64,000 nt of DNA from Toxonevra muliebris (lineage: Eukaryota; Arthropoda; Insecta; Diptera; Pallopteridae). Shown in pieces: positions 36,592 through 48,910 of this stretch. Both the position numbers and the translations under genes were made by a program. The stretch covers positions 10,926,708 to 10,990,707 of the forward strand of contig OY829329.1 in the NCBI GenBank assembly GCA_963691655.1. The letters are read 5' to 3'. The stretch's first letter is position 1. Each line of letters begins with the position of its first letter. The notes under the pieces are model-generated. The model worked only from the letters and a program-made list of their open reading frames with translations, was not told where the DNA came from and searched no databases.

Positions 36592-38306
36592 TAAAACATA
36601 TATGCGAGAAGCAGAAATTTTGGAAATGGTCAACAAAACGAAAGTTTATTGTCGTCATTTTTCAACAATGAAGAATTTGACTGAGCAATGAGTTTGACCT
36701 TTGAAGCATAAATTTAAGCAATAACTGATCCTTCATAACAAAAATAATAAAAAATACTTGTATATGTAATATAAAAGTTTGAAGCAAACATGTGTTGAAA
36801 AGTTAAAGTGGCGCCACTGTTACTTTGAATTTCGATGTCTTTCAATAAATAAATATTAAAAACTATTTTAAAAAAATTACTTGCTGACATATTGAAAATC
36901 TCACCATGAAGATTTAAAAAATATTTCTCAAACTTTTTAAGTTTAAACGATATGAGTAAAAGAGAACGACAAGACCACGTACTTGAATTTGAAAATCAGC
37001 TGTTCATTTTTCAGATGAAATGTCATTTATCTTATGCATTATCTCAATTGTCATGTTGATGTTTTAGCTTTTTCAAAATAACATATTCAGAAGCTTTACA
37101 AATCAAACAAACAGACAAGAAAACAAAAAAAAACAAAACAAAACCACATCTTCATAAGAACAAAAAAAAAAAAAGGAAACATTTTTTTTTCACGTTTCAA
37201 CTTTCTTCTTTCATTTGATAAATTCATATACAATTTCAAAAATAAAAAACATTTGTGACATTTAAAATGTCACATACTCACTGTCTGTCGTCAAAGTGTA
37301 ATGGAAATTTCAATGCTAAGCGGAGCTGAGCTTATCTTAATGTATTTTATAATGTGACTGTGTGTGTGTGTGTGTGTGTGTGTGCAGAACAAAAAGTGCG
37401 TGAAGCAGTTAAAAAATGATAAATAAAAATTACCAATAAAAAAGCCATTTACAAAGCATCTATCTTATACTCGTCTATAAAGGAGACGATGAAGATGAAA
37501 TAGAAATTGTAGGTTCTTTGTCAAAACAACACAAGAATAACAGCAGCAGCAGCATGTGTCAGCAGCAGCTACAGCGAAAAACAAAATAAATAAAAAAAAA
37601 AAACAAGAAGAAATCAAATTTGTCGGCTCTTTTTTCTTTATTTCATTTCATTTTTATTGATGACAATTTGTAGTAAAATCACGACTTCTATTTAATGGAT
37701 CGGAAGTTATTTTTCTGATAAGAAAAATGAACTTTTTTTGTTTTTTTTCTTTTATATTATAATTTAATGGGTGTGCATAGGAAGGTGGGCGGTATTTCTG
37801 TTTTGGTTTTTGTTGAGCTAGTCTTTATTGCTGCTTACTAGAAATTGATAATAAAGTTTTGAGCGAAATTTTCAGAGAGAAAAATTCTTAAAAAATGTAT
37901 TAGGCTTGCGCCAATAACGTTATAATGTTGGTATTATTGTGTGGTGTCGACTTGACCTGACATTTTTTTCAAACCACTAGCAGATCGAAAATTTGTGGAA
38001 TGGAGGGAATTTTCAGTTGCTCACTTCTCAAAAAAGTTTTTCAATTCAGAAACAACAATAAAAGTGAAAATATTTATCACGAAGAGAAGAATGAGTTTAT
38101 GTCTAAAGCCTCTCCTTGTACTCCCTAGTGTTTCCAAAAAAATATGTCTCGATAGAAAAGTTTCACAACTGACCAATATTTTTTTTCTAAATTTACTGGC
38201 AGTTCTACTTAGAAATTTTATAAGCTTTGGCTTATTAAATAATAAAACTTTTACTAAACTTGTCGCCATTAAAAGAATGAAAGCATTTTTATTCAGTTTT
38301 ATTCAC
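36592..38306. other. AT-rich non-coding DNA
   Basis: A (GT)n tract lies at about 37359-37384 and a CAGCAG cluster at about 37540-37570. A runs are near 37120-37170. No gene was recognised. Confidence 0.45.
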
Positions 38307-39395
38307 TATACAACAGGGCCGTAGCCAGAAATTTTTTTCGGGGGGGTTTTCAGAAAATATTCATAAATAATTTTTATCAAACTGATTTTTAAATACAATA
38401 AATTAATTCGATGATACATTTGATGGACCCTATCAGACTAAGGACAAAAGTAGATAAATATCTTAAAGCTTTAGAAAAAATTTTCCAATTTTTTTTAATC
38501 TTAACCTCAAATTCACAGAATGATCAACTTAAATTTTTTCACATAAATATTATTCAATGTGCATTCAAATGCATTTTTTTTTATCGTGAAGGACATAATT
38601 TCGTTAACTCATTGACTTCCCACTACTGATGATGTACCCAACCTCAAAAAAATTACGAAAAATAGTAGAGGCTCATTTTTTTCAAATGATCATTATTGGG
38701 AATTCGGACCATTATCAATGATCAAGGAACCCGGATGAGGTTGGCTTATATTCCCTAAATTCGTGAAGTCATAGCATTGAAAGAGATCGTTCTAGTTGTG
38801 GTGCTCTGAGCAATAATGGGTTAAAAATTAATTACATTTTAAGATTGTCTCCTTAAACTGCATGGGTTTTGCTAATAAGATGGAGTTTTTGCGAAAGAAT
38901 TTTTCACGTTGAACTCGAAACTGAGGTCAAAAACTTTCTATCACGTCACGTTTTAGGAAAGAAATAGGGTTCAAGCAAGTCTAATTTTACAAGGATCCGA
39001 TAATTTTTTCTATTTTTATTAATTTTTAAACTTTTCAAACTGAATCAGGACGAAACCTTAAATCAAAAACAGTTACTGACCCAGAAAAACTATGAATTCA
39101 GGAGTGCTCAGTATTACCTTCTCTTTTTGAATCCGTAGTCAAAGCTCATGTCGAAGAAAACAAATCGGATTGATCGCATAGTGTAACTAAGATTTCAAAT
39201 TTATTTTTATATTCGTATTTTTAGAAAAAAAAAAAAACCAATAGAAGTAAAAAATATCGTTAAATAGATTTTATTTTGACTTTTTTTCCATCCATTGGCA
39301 ATTAATCTCAAAAATTAGAATAAAGTTTCCACATTTGGGGGGGAGGGGGTGCGAACCCCCAAAACCTCCCCCCTAAATACGGCCTTGCTATACAA
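38307..39395 (+). mobile_element. hAT non-autonomous element, CAGGGCCGTAGCC family, copy 2 (full length)
   Basis: The element spans 38315-39387 (1073 bp), flanked by a perfect 8-bp duplication CTATACAA (38307-38314 and 39388-39395). The left end is CAGGGCCGTAGCCAGAAATT followed by CGGGGGGG. The right end, inward, is CAAGGCCGTATTTAGGGGGG. Internal sequence matches copy 1, for example TACATTTGATGGACCCTAT and ACTGATGATGTACCCAACCT. Short frames inside (72 and 109 codons overlapping the left end) have no hAT transposase motif. It presumably moved using an autonomous relative elsewhere. Confidence 0.92.
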
Positions 39396-40986
39396 AGTCG
39401 GGTGATTTTTCGATCCAGAAACAATTTAAGAAAAATGAGCCGCTTCCTCTTTCCAGTGTCGAAGTTGCAACGACTTTGAAACCATCGAAATAAAAAGTAA
39501 AAAACAACGGTCACTTTTTCGGTTTAGTAAGGGCAAGAACCGCGAAACCTGCAAATTCTTTTTCAGAATTATCCAGTACAAGATATGGAAAGATGCTATA
39601 CTGTGAAATTTAGTCAGGAAACGGTTTTGAAGTAGATTAAGTAATAATTCTAAAAAACTCAAAAATGTTTTTAAAGATTCTTGGTTATTCTTCGCCTCAG
39701 AGCCGGTCTGAAAAAACTAGACTACTTTGAAGCTTCAACAACTCTGAAGAAAATCCAAACCATGGACTCAGTCAGACCCAGATCCTCGAAACTAGTAAAC
39801 TCTTCTTCAGAGACTTGAAAAAATAGACCTGCGAAACTGCTATAATCTATAATAATATACACGAATAAGCTTGAAGTAAATCAACCGGCAATTTTCAGCA
39901 ACTCAACAGTCTTTTAAATCTTCCGTGATAATTTATTGCCCTAGAACTTGTGTGACAAAAATTTACTGCTTCCCCTCTCCCCTCACTGCCAAAATGGTAA
40001 TGACTAAGAGAAAAAAAAACCATTAGGCACGTCCCGCTTTAATCAGAACCGGACCTTCGACACCGGTAAATTCTTCTTTAGGGACTTGAAAGAATTATCC
40101 GGTACAAGACCTACGAAACTGCTATAATTTATAATATAGACGAAGTGGTTTTGACAACAATAGATAATTATCGGCAACTCAGTAATCTTTGCAAAGTTTA
40201 CAAAATTGGACTACCACAAACCAAAAAAAAACACATATATCGATTGCGATAAATCATTCTTCAGTGGCGTGAGAAAATTATCCAGTGCAGGACTTGAGAA
40301 CTGGAATTTAGTCATCTTTGCAATGTTTCCTGGTTATTTTCCGCCACGGAATCAGAGCGGTAAAATAGGTGGTTCATAATCAACCCACCATCCCAAAGTT
40401 TAAACGACTCTGAAGAAAAAGAATCTACCGATTATTTTCGCCTCTGGTTCGGCTCAGATCTTTGAAACTGGGAAAAATTTCTTCAGGGACTTAAAAGATA
40501 TATTCAGTGCAAGGTTTCGTGGTATTTTTTTGATGCAGAGCAAGTGTGAGGGATAGGGACAGATAGTCAAAACTAGTAAATCATTCTGTATAGTTGACTT
40601 GAGGATATTTGATTTAAAGCTCTTGCCTTTTACAGCCACTAGAATTTACTCCTTCAAACAATAATATTATAATTTTATGAACTATTTACAGATCTGGTCT
40701 GATATTATGATTTTCAAATAGCGAATAACGCATGTTTTTGTTATAAACGAAAAAAAAATTTCCTTAAGATTACGAATTTAAAAAAACTAAGAATCCACAA
40801 TAGTTCAATACCAAACCCTTTTTCAAAATTCGAGCTCAAATACTATGTGCAGATCATGTTGGATTTATGGAGAGCTATTCCTTTCACAGCTTAATTCCTA
40901 TTCTTTCAATCAGAAAAAAGACAAAATTATTTCAATAGATTATTCTCAAATCTGATGTGGTTCTCTGATATGATGTGATTAAAAAC
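39396..40986. other. Non-coding DNA with a weak repetitive texture
   Basis: Phrases such as TTCTTCAG(A/G)GACTTGAAA, TTATCCAGTACAAGA and AACCGCGAAACCTGC recur irregularly between about 39530 and 40520. This suggests an old decayed tandem repeat with no definable unit. No gene was recognised. Confidence 0.4.
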
Positions 40987-41208
40987 CCAAATTGATTGGC
41001 TGAAAGCTAATACGAAGTAAAAATTTATAGCTAGCGAAAGTGCATTAAAAATGTTTGAGTGCAAAAACGAAACAAAAATTTGCACTCAGCTGGCTTTGTT
41101 TTATTTCACCATCCCTTATTTTTGTTTCGTTTTTGCACTGAAATATTTTGAATGCATTTTTGCTAGCTACAATTTTTTACGCCCTATTTAATTTCAGCTT
41201 ATCAATTG
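40987..41208. mobile_element. Foldback MITE, 222 bp, arms of about 95 bp
   Basis: The left arm starts CAAATTGATTGGCTGAAAG and the reverse complement of the right arm starts CAATTGATAAGCTGAAATT. Further in, both arms share TAGCTAGC, then ATGCATT and AGTGCAAAAACGAAACAAAA, the best-matched part. The unpaired centre is about 40 bases (GCTGGCTTTGTTTTATTTCA region). The element is non-coding and the target duplication is not clear. Confidence 0.8.
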
Positions 41209-42833
41209 TGCGAGTTGCTGATTTTATATACATAAATTTCAGATAATATGAGACTAGACAAAAACGCTATCCTACTCTCAAGTGAAGAACTTTTTATCTA
41301 ATACTCATGCTAAATTTCTACATATCTACTCTAAAATCTTTCAGGCCTTCGATATTAATGCAAAAAAAAAAAAAAGCAACCAGACTCAGTTATTAATTTA
41401 TTAATTGCTATTGTGTTTGGTGGTCTAATAAATTTTAATCACTTAAGAATTTTAATTAAAAATTTTAATCTATTATTTTTAATTGTTGCTTCTCTCACTT
41501 TCAACAAATTTTTTTTCTTAATTTTCTATTGTGTTTCATGGTTTTTATTTTTGCTGTTTGATTTAAACAATTGAGGTCATCAATGTACTGTGTATGCATG
41601 AATGATTATTTAATAATTTTAACAACAAGTTTACAAATTATTTTCAATAAATAACAATATTGTTATCTGTCATGTTAACACATTTAGTTTGTAGAACTGT
41701 CAAAAATCATATTGTTATTTTATAGCATTTGAAGCATATCATAGTTTTCAAAGTAGGTACATAGATACCAAACATTCGGGTATAAATAACTTTATTTGAG
41801 TAAAAAAAAAGGGAAAAGTGTAAAGGGTTTGAAGTTTATGCTGTTGTTTGTTGTCTGTTGTCGTCAATGAAACGAAAGTGATCAATCAAAATTCGAGACA
41901 GATAAAAAAAAGCAAAAACAAAAATAAACTTGTAACTGATTTATTTTCAAATAAATGAAGATATTAGGAGCGTTTTCTTTCATTACCCTGCGATAAACGA
42001 GTGGAGGGTAAACGAGTTACAAAAGAAACGCAGCTATTGTAAAGTTTGTGTATTAAACTTTGTGTTACACTGAAAAACTTGACATTTATTTAACTAATGA
42101 AGCGCGTTTTTTTTTTTTTTTTGATAAGATAAATTTTTTTAAAATCATATTTTTTAAATTATATGGTATCGCTTTCTATATTCTTTTTCATTAGACCTAA
42201 AAAACATTAAAAATAAAAATTAATAATTGCTATTACTCCTCAACATAACACCACCGCAACTGTGCGGTCTGACTCTAATTCAACTATTGCTGCTTCTCGA
42301 AATTGCTGACTGACTGCGATTAAGTGATAAATTTCAAACAAAAATTAAACACGAAACCTTTGCCATAAACAACAAAAATAAAATAATTTTATTAAATAAG
42401 AAATTTCTATATACATAACTAGTAAATGAATACGTAGTCAGTGCAGTTAAGTATTGCCAAAGAAGAATATGAAACCACAATCAACTGGCATGGTTGCAGC
42501 TTCATTCATTTTTACCACACACTGCTGCTACTACTGCAGCAGCTGAGACCACATATGCAACTGTTGATGCACTTATGCACCGATGCTTTAGTGATATACT
42601 GCTGTGTGTATAGTTAAATATTTTTTTTTTTTTTCAACTGGTGAGGTGAAGTGGGCGCTTGCCTCACTATGAAGATAAAACCATGAAAAAGATTATGACG
42701 ATGGTGGATGACGGTGATAATGATGATGATGGTTGTGATGATGATGATTACGATTATTGATAAAGTAATAAGCAATAACTTCACAAAACCTTCAAATGAT
42801 TTTAAATGATCAGAGAGGAATTCGGAATATGGG
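41209..42833. other. AT-rich non-coding DNA
   Basis: Includes GATGAT-type trinucleotide repeats at about 42690-42755 and T runs near 42109 and 42621. No gene was recognised. Confidence 0.45.
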
Positions 42834-43483
42834 CAGTGGCGGATTTGCATGGTTGGGGGAAATTATAAATGAAGTGATTCGAAAGATATTCCGAATGAAA
42901 GCCATAAAGCTATGGAAAACTTAAATCTTTTACCCTTTTTGTGAATGATGTAAAATGGCCGTCACTGTTTTAGATTAAAATCTAGAAATTTTTGAATGAA
43001 TTGAATCAAGGTTGAGAATTTCTTCCGAAAAACTTCAAATTTAGCAGTAGTAACTTTTCGGAATTGCATCCACTTTCCCAAGTATCTAATTGAGCTACAT
43101 TATTCTGTATTTTGAATAAGTAATTGCATAAACTAATATCAAGTTTGAAGCTGTACGCTCTAATCAACTTTTAATTAGGCTCCAAACTTTCTCAATAAAA
43201 CATATACCCGCTTTTTTAATACAGCATGTGCGCTTTTTCTCAATATATTCTTAAACCTTAAAAAATTTAATGATTTTTCTCACAGATATTTCTAAATCAG
43301 TTTCAAGCTGATGTGTTAAGAGCTTATGGCTTTGATGGACATTTGATTTTCGATTAAATTTGCTCTCTATACTGAATGTGAAACAACAAAGAAAACCTTT
43401 TTATTGACTCATCTACAAATATTTATGACACCTTCAAGCAACATTTGAGGCCTTCATTTAAAGGCACTTCAAATCCACCACTG
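42834..43483. mobile_element. hAT-like element D with CAGTGGCGGATTT ends, 650 bp
   Basis: The left end is CAGTGGCGGATTTGCATG and, inward from the right, CAGTGGTGGATTTGAAGTG, with 14 of the first 15 bases nearly matched. This is the same terminus type as elements A, B and C, but the interior contains no minisatellite. Flanking 8-mers (AATATGGG / ACCGTCGC) do not match. It could be a precursor or internally deleted relative of the composite elements. Confidence 0.65.
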
Positions 43484-43810
43484 ACCGTCGCGTAGAATTC
43501 AAAGTGAAACGTTGAACATATGTGACTAAAGTGTTTCTTTATATATTTCTTTATCTATAAGTGTAAAATTGTTCATATTTTATGGCATTTTTCTTTTGTC
43601 ATTTATGCCAATTGCAATATTTCTTATCGCCGCCAATATCGCCATCCAAGCAGCAATAGCAATAAGAAGACTCAAAAGCGACCAACATCAGAGTAGGATA
43701 CGGATGCTTTGTGTGGTATCCATGAAGTAAATTGAGAATGGAGAGTAGCATGTTCTCACGCTTCTTTGCAGTTTTGCTGTTGTCGTTATCGTTGTTGCTG
43801 TTGTTGTTAG
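43484..43810. other. Short non-coding spacer
   Basis: The sequence between elements D and B has GCC/GCA-rich words near 43630-43670 and a GTT-rich stretch just before element B. No gene was recognised. Confidence 0.4.
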
Positions 43811-43904
43811 CAGTGGCGGGTCAAGGATTTGGGTTTAGGAGGGAGGCTGATTTTGTTGAACTAAAGGAATGTATTATATATGAGTATAAATTTCTAAAGG
43901 AGAA

Positions 43905-45770
43905 TGGACCGAAGTTCAAACCAAATTCCGAATAAAAATCAGACCAAAATTCATAACAAACAGATACAAAAATCAGATCACAACACAGACCGATATTCTA
44001 ACTAAGAATCGGATTAAGTTCTGATTAAAAACCAGATCAAACTCAGGCTAAAAATCAGAAAAAATATCGAACCAAATTCCGACCAAAATTCAAATCGATT
44101 TTCGGACTAACAATTAAACCAACCTCAGACCAAATATCTTACCCAACTTTAAACTTAAATTCAAACCAAATTCAGACTAAAAATCTGACCAAAAAATTAA
44201 ACCAAAACTCAGACCAATAGTTGGGTCAAATATCTACCACAACTCAGGTAGATATTCAGACAAAAAATTAGACCAAGAACAGACCAAACTTTGGAATAAA
44301 ATTCAGACCAAAATTCAAACCAAAATTCAGTCTAGAATTCAGACCAAAAATTATACCAAATTTACACAAAAACATAGAATGATATTTAGACTAAAAATTA
44401 GACTAAATTAAGACCGAAATTCAGACCAAAATTCGGACTAAATTCAGATCAAAACTCAGATCGGAATTCAGACTTAAAATTAAACCAACCTCTGATCACA
44501 AAACTTAACAAATTTAAGATTTAAATTTAAACAGAAATTTTAATCAAAATACAGACCCAAATCAGACTAAAAATAAGACCAAGCTCTGATTAAATCTCAT
44601 ACCGATATTCAGACTAAAAATCAGATCAAAACTCAGATTAATATTTTAATTAAAAATCGGACTATAACTCAGACTAAAAATCAGATCAAATTCGAGCCAA
44701 CAATCAAACCAAAAATCGAATTAAATTCTGACTAAATCTCAGACCGATACTCATTGTCAGTCAAAACCAAAAGTCAAACCGAAAATCAGACCGAAATTTC
44801 GACTGGAAAATAAGGCCAAATCTCAGACCGATAAACATCAGACCACAAATACTTAAGACTGGAGTTCAGACCAAAACTTAGAGCGAATTTCAAACTAAAA
44901 TTCAGACTCAACTTAGGTCAGGATTCAGATTAAATTACAGTCTAAAACTTAGACTCATATTTATACCAAAAATCAGACCAAACTCCAGAACAAAGCAGAA
45001 AAAATTCCAAAATAAAATTCAGGTCCAGACTTAGCCCAGAATTCAAACCAAAGTTCACCCCAAGGTTTAGACCTAAAATCAAACCAAACTTCAGAAAAAA
45101 ACAGAACAGATTTTAAAATAAAATTCAGGCCTAGACTTAGCCCAGAATTCAAACCAAACTTAAGACCAAAACTTAGATCGATATTTAGATAAAAAATCAG
45201 ACAAAACTTCAGAACAAAGCAGAACGAATTTCAAAATAAAATTTAGGCCCAGACTTAGCCCAAACTGCAATCCAAGACTTAGACTGACTTTCAGACCAAA
45301 AAATGAACCAAAATTCAAAACAAAATTCAACCGAAAACTAAGAATAAAGTTCAGCCCGAATTCAAACTAAAAATTGGACCAAATTCTGCCAAATTTGAGA
45401 CCAGAAATTCAAGCTGAAAATCAGACCAAATTTAAAGCAAAAGTCAGACTAAAAATCAGACCGAAATTTTGACCAAAGTAGAAAAAAATTGAGACTAAAA
45501 TTCATACAAAAACCAGGCTTAAAATTCATACAAAAACCAGGATTAAAAATGCATACAAAACCAGGCTTAAAATGCATACAAAAACCAGGCTTAAAATGCA
45601 TACAAACCCCACGCTTAAAAATTCATACACAAAACCACGCTTAAAAATTCATACACAAAACCATGCTTAAAATAAGACTAAAAACTAAATCATCATCAAT
45701 CAGATCTAAAAACAAATAAAAATCGTGACTAAAACCATTATAAAGCTCTCCAAAGTTAGAACATTTCAAA
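43905..45770 (-). repeat. Degenerate minisatellite, array B, with local higher-order repeats
   Basis: The 1.9-kb array of TTCAGACCAAAA variants contains a roughly 110-bp sub-repeat marked by AGACTTAGCCCAGAATTCAA near 45027 and 45133, with a decayed third copy near 45250. It also holds the 24-bp repeat listed separately. It is non-coding. Confidence 0.85.
45497..45673. repeat. Seven copies of a 24-25-bp unit
   Basis: Units follow AAATTCATACAAAAACCAGG plus CTTA with few changes (GCATAC for TTCATAC, CCACG for CCAGG). They lie end to end and are far more uniform than the surrounding array, so this is a recent expansion within array B. Confidence 0.85.
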
Positions 45771-45856
45771 ACAGATTTATTTAATTCGAAGGTTCTAAGC
45801 ATTCACAACTTTCGGAAAAGGGGCTGCAGCCAGCCACCACAACCCCCCCGCCACTG

Positions 45857-46488
45857 ATTATCGTTGTAGCTTGGTGTTGCTTGATGTTCTTTGGTTCTGC
45901 AAAAGAAAAAAAAAAAAAGAGAAGCTTTCGTGAAATGAAGACACCAAGTGGCATTTATTGTCACCGCGTAGACATCATTATTGCACTTTGTAACTATGCG
46001 AGTGTGATTGGAGTATGTGTGTGTGTGTGTGTGTGTTAGTGGTTGAGAGAATAGAACATTTATGTGCACGTTGGCGGACATTACAAGGATGATGCAAGAA
46101 GTTTGCCACTGCTGATGGTGTGGCTTTGTATTTCTGCTTTTGCGGTGGTCATGTTTATTGGAATTTTTTCTTTTTTTGATTTATTTTTTTTGTTTGTTTT
46201 TTTTTTTTTGTTTTTTTTTGTTCTCTTTTGCGCACAGCTGAAGTTGATCTACGTTGGAATTTCCTCGGACATGCATTGATGTTGGTCAGGTTTCAGATGT
46301 ACTCGTTTATATGTGTGCATGAGGATTTCTTCTTAAATTAAATTGAATTCTAACCTTGAGTTGTATGTGTATGAAAAGGAATTGAATGTGTGAAATAATA
46401 CGAAAAGTATTTGATATCTCAGCTATCAAAGATTTTGAGTGCTTGGTGGTCAAACGTACATATATATGTATGTGTGTGTTTGTATGGA
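45857..46488. other. Non-coding spacer with (GT)n
   Basis: A (GT)n tract at about 46015-46036 and T/G-rich runs at 46160-46225 create spurious frames. No gene was recognised. Confidence 0.45.
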
Positions 46489-47465
46489 TTGAATAGCTGA
46501 AAATCTCATTTCTAAATAGTGTTCAAAGTGTTTATGAGAATTTGGGATAAGAATTCGGTCAGGGACTACTGCATTGGAAAGAGGCATTTTTCAAGACGGA
46601 ATGTTTAAAGTTGAAAAGCGGAAAATCTCATTTCTAAATAGTGTTCAAAGTGTTTATGAGACTTTGGGATAAGAATTCGGTCAGGGACTACTGCATTGGA
46701 AAGAGTCATTTTTCGAGACGGAATGTTTAAAGTTGAAAAGCGGAAAATCTCATTTCTAAATAGTGTTCAAAGTGTTTATGAGAATTTGGGATAAGAATTC
46801 GGTCAGGGACTACTGCATTGGAAAGAGGCATTTTTCAAGACGGGATGTTTAAAGTTGAAAAGCGGAAAATCTCATTTCTAAATAGTGTTCAAAGTGTTTA
46901 TGAGACTTTGGGATAAGAATTCGGTCAGGGACTACTGCATTGGAAAGAGTCATTTTTCGAGACGGAATGTTTAAAGTTGAAAAGCGGAAAATCTCATTTC
47001 TAAATAGTGTTCAAAGTGTTTATGAGAATTTGGGATAAGAATTCGGTCAGGGACTACTGCATTAGAAAGAGGCATTTTTCGAGACGGAATGTTTAAAGTT
47101 GAAAAGCAGAAAATCTCATTTCTAAATAGTGTTCAAAGTATTTATGAGACTTTGGGATAAGAATTCGGTCAGGGACTACTGCATTAGAAAGAGGCATTTT
47201 TCGAGACGGAATGTTTAAAGTTGAATAGCAGAAAATCTCATTTCTAAATAGTGTTCAAAGTGTTTATGAGACTTTGGGATAAGAATTCGGTCAGGGACTA
47301 CTGCATTGGAAAGAGTCATTTTTCGAGACGGAATGTTTAAAGTTGAATAGCTGAAAATCTCATTTCTAAATAGTGTTCAAAGTGTTTATGAGACTTTGGG
47401 ATAAGAATTCGGTCAGGGACTACTGCATTAGAAAGAGGCATTTTTCGAGACGGAATGTTTAAAGT
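46489..47465. repeat. Eight tandem copies of a 122-bp unit with alternating variants
   Basis: The marker AAATCTCATTTCTAAATAGT begins at 46501, 46623, 46745, 46867, 46989, 47111, 47233 and 47355, exactly 122 bp apart each time. Units 1, 3 and 5 read GAGAATTTGGG and units 2, 4, 6, 7 and 8 GAGACTTTGGG. Units 1 and 3 also share GAGGCATTTTTCAAG, and 2 and 4 share GAGTCATTTTTCGAG. Units 1-2 and 3-4 are therefore copies of a 244-bp dimer. 122 is not divisible by three and no long frame survives, so it is not coding. Confidence 0.95.
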
Positions 47466-47771
47466 GATACATGTTTTGGGAAATATCGCTCTGATTAAGA
47501 GATAGCGAAGTTTAGAGGTAAGCAATTTCACCCCAAGTTTTTTCCTAATCGTGAAAATATGAAATTTCTGAAGCAAAAGTTTTTATTTAGCCATTTTTTT
47601 TTTATTTACAAACGAGAGATTCGTTTAATTGTTTATCACTTAAATACTTCTAAAATTTATTAAATATTTTAATGCGTATTAAAATTTCAATATTTTTATT
47701 TTTTATTGTAAAACCAACAAATATTTGTCATTCGTGTTCATATGTATATTTCTGTAGGCGCTCATTCTATT
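47466..47771. other. AT-rich spacer
   Basis: Nothing was recognised beyond AT-rich sequence. Confidence 0.4.
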
Positions 47772-48134
47772 TACAGTAATCCAAGGTTAATTGACGCCTG
47801 CTTAAGAGCGTTCTCTGATTAATTGGAACTGATTTTATGCCAATTTAAATTATAAGTAAAATAATTAATACCATTTTCCGGTTAAGTGATCTACGCTTCA
47901 TTGATTTCTCCCATTTATTTGAGTCAAAAGTTAAAGACCCGCTTAAATTTCCTCGGTTAATCACATCTACAATGACATGCTATAACGTGTACCGACAGAA
48001 AACATAAACAACAGTTGTATAACGATATATCTTGCCTTTTTCTGGTGTAACCCGGTTGAGTTGAGTTCCCCGGTTAGTTGAAAAAAAAAAAAATTGTACT
48101 TCTTCGTCAACGCAATTAAGCGGGTTTTACTGTA
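47772..48134. mobile_element. pogo-like MITE, 359 bp, with TA duplication
   Basis: The element lies at 47774-48132 and is flanked by TA. The left end is CAGTAATCCAAGGTTAATTG and the inward right end is CAGTAAAACCCGCTTAATTG, similar to the CAGT..CGCTTA ends of pogo/Tigger elements. Internal phrases CGGTTAAGTG, CGGTTAATCAC and CGGTTAGTTG resemble the terminal motif and recur through the element, possibly as extra transposase-binding sites. It has no transposase. Confidence 0.7.
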
Positions 48135-48910
48135 CACTTTGTGGATGACTTTATTTAAATTTTGGTTGCCTCTTTTTTTTTCTATCTTTGGTTTTGTTTA
48201 CTCCTCGTTTTCGCACTCCTCTTTTTCGCACTCTTCTTTTTTATATATTTTTTTGTTCAATATTTTTGCGCTATTGTGTGGTTTTTTATACATGTTTTCT
48301 GTGCAAAAAAAAAAAAAAAATGTATTTAAAACTGGTCACACCTGACACTTTAGTCAGGTTTCACGTTGTTTCACGTTTTCTCATTTTTGTATGTTTTTTT
48401 TTTTTGTGGGTTTTGCTCAAAGCGTGTGGTGTAAAATAAGGAAAAAAAAATAAATAAAAGGATATTCAAATAAAAATGGTAAAAGGCGCAAAAAAAAAAA
48501 AAAATTAAAAAATCTGAACAAATAAATAAAACTAAAAAAAAGAATATTTTTCCTTTAAAATATTGCAAATAAAACATTAAAAAAGATTTTTGTGATCATT
48601 AAAATGCCAAAAATGATTTTGAAATATTTATGTTTTATCATAATTTGTGATGTTGAAGTTTATTAAAGTTCAAGGTGAAATTCGGTTTAGCTTTTATTCA
48701 ATATAAATTTCATATTAGCTAAATAAAGTTCAAATTGGTTGACATAGCAATACGCTATACAACTGTGCAACACCAAAGAAAAAAACCTTCTCAGTCTCAT
48801 TTTTCTCTTGAGAAGATTTCTCAATCACGATTTGAACAATTTAGCTGAGCCCTTCCAGTTCGGGAAAATTACAATGCAACTGCTTTAGAAATCGATTACT
48901 CAATAATAGG
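48135..48910. other. AT-rich non-coding DNA
   Basis: Poly-A and poly-T rich sequence in which overlapping frames occur on both strands by chance. No gene was recognised. Confidence 0.45.

Larger units (their letters stand above)
43811..45856 (-). mobile_element. hAT-like composite element B carrying the minisatellite
   Basis: The left end is CAGTGGCGGGTCAAG and the right end, inward, is CAGTGGCGGGGGGGTTG. Length is 2046 bp, close to elements A and F. The minisatellite (43905-45770, reverse orientation) fills nearly all of it. Flanking 8-mers do not match, implying age or that one end is not original. A 67-codon frame (43732-43935) crosses the left end and is not a gene. Confidence 0.65.

Noticed and set aside
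38411..38629. hAT transposase remnant in the 72-codon frame
   Set aside because: No hAT catalytic or dimerisation motif; the element looks non-autonomous.
46489..47465. CRISPR-like array
   Set aside because: Units are contiguous 122-bp repeats without unique spacers, in an insect genome.
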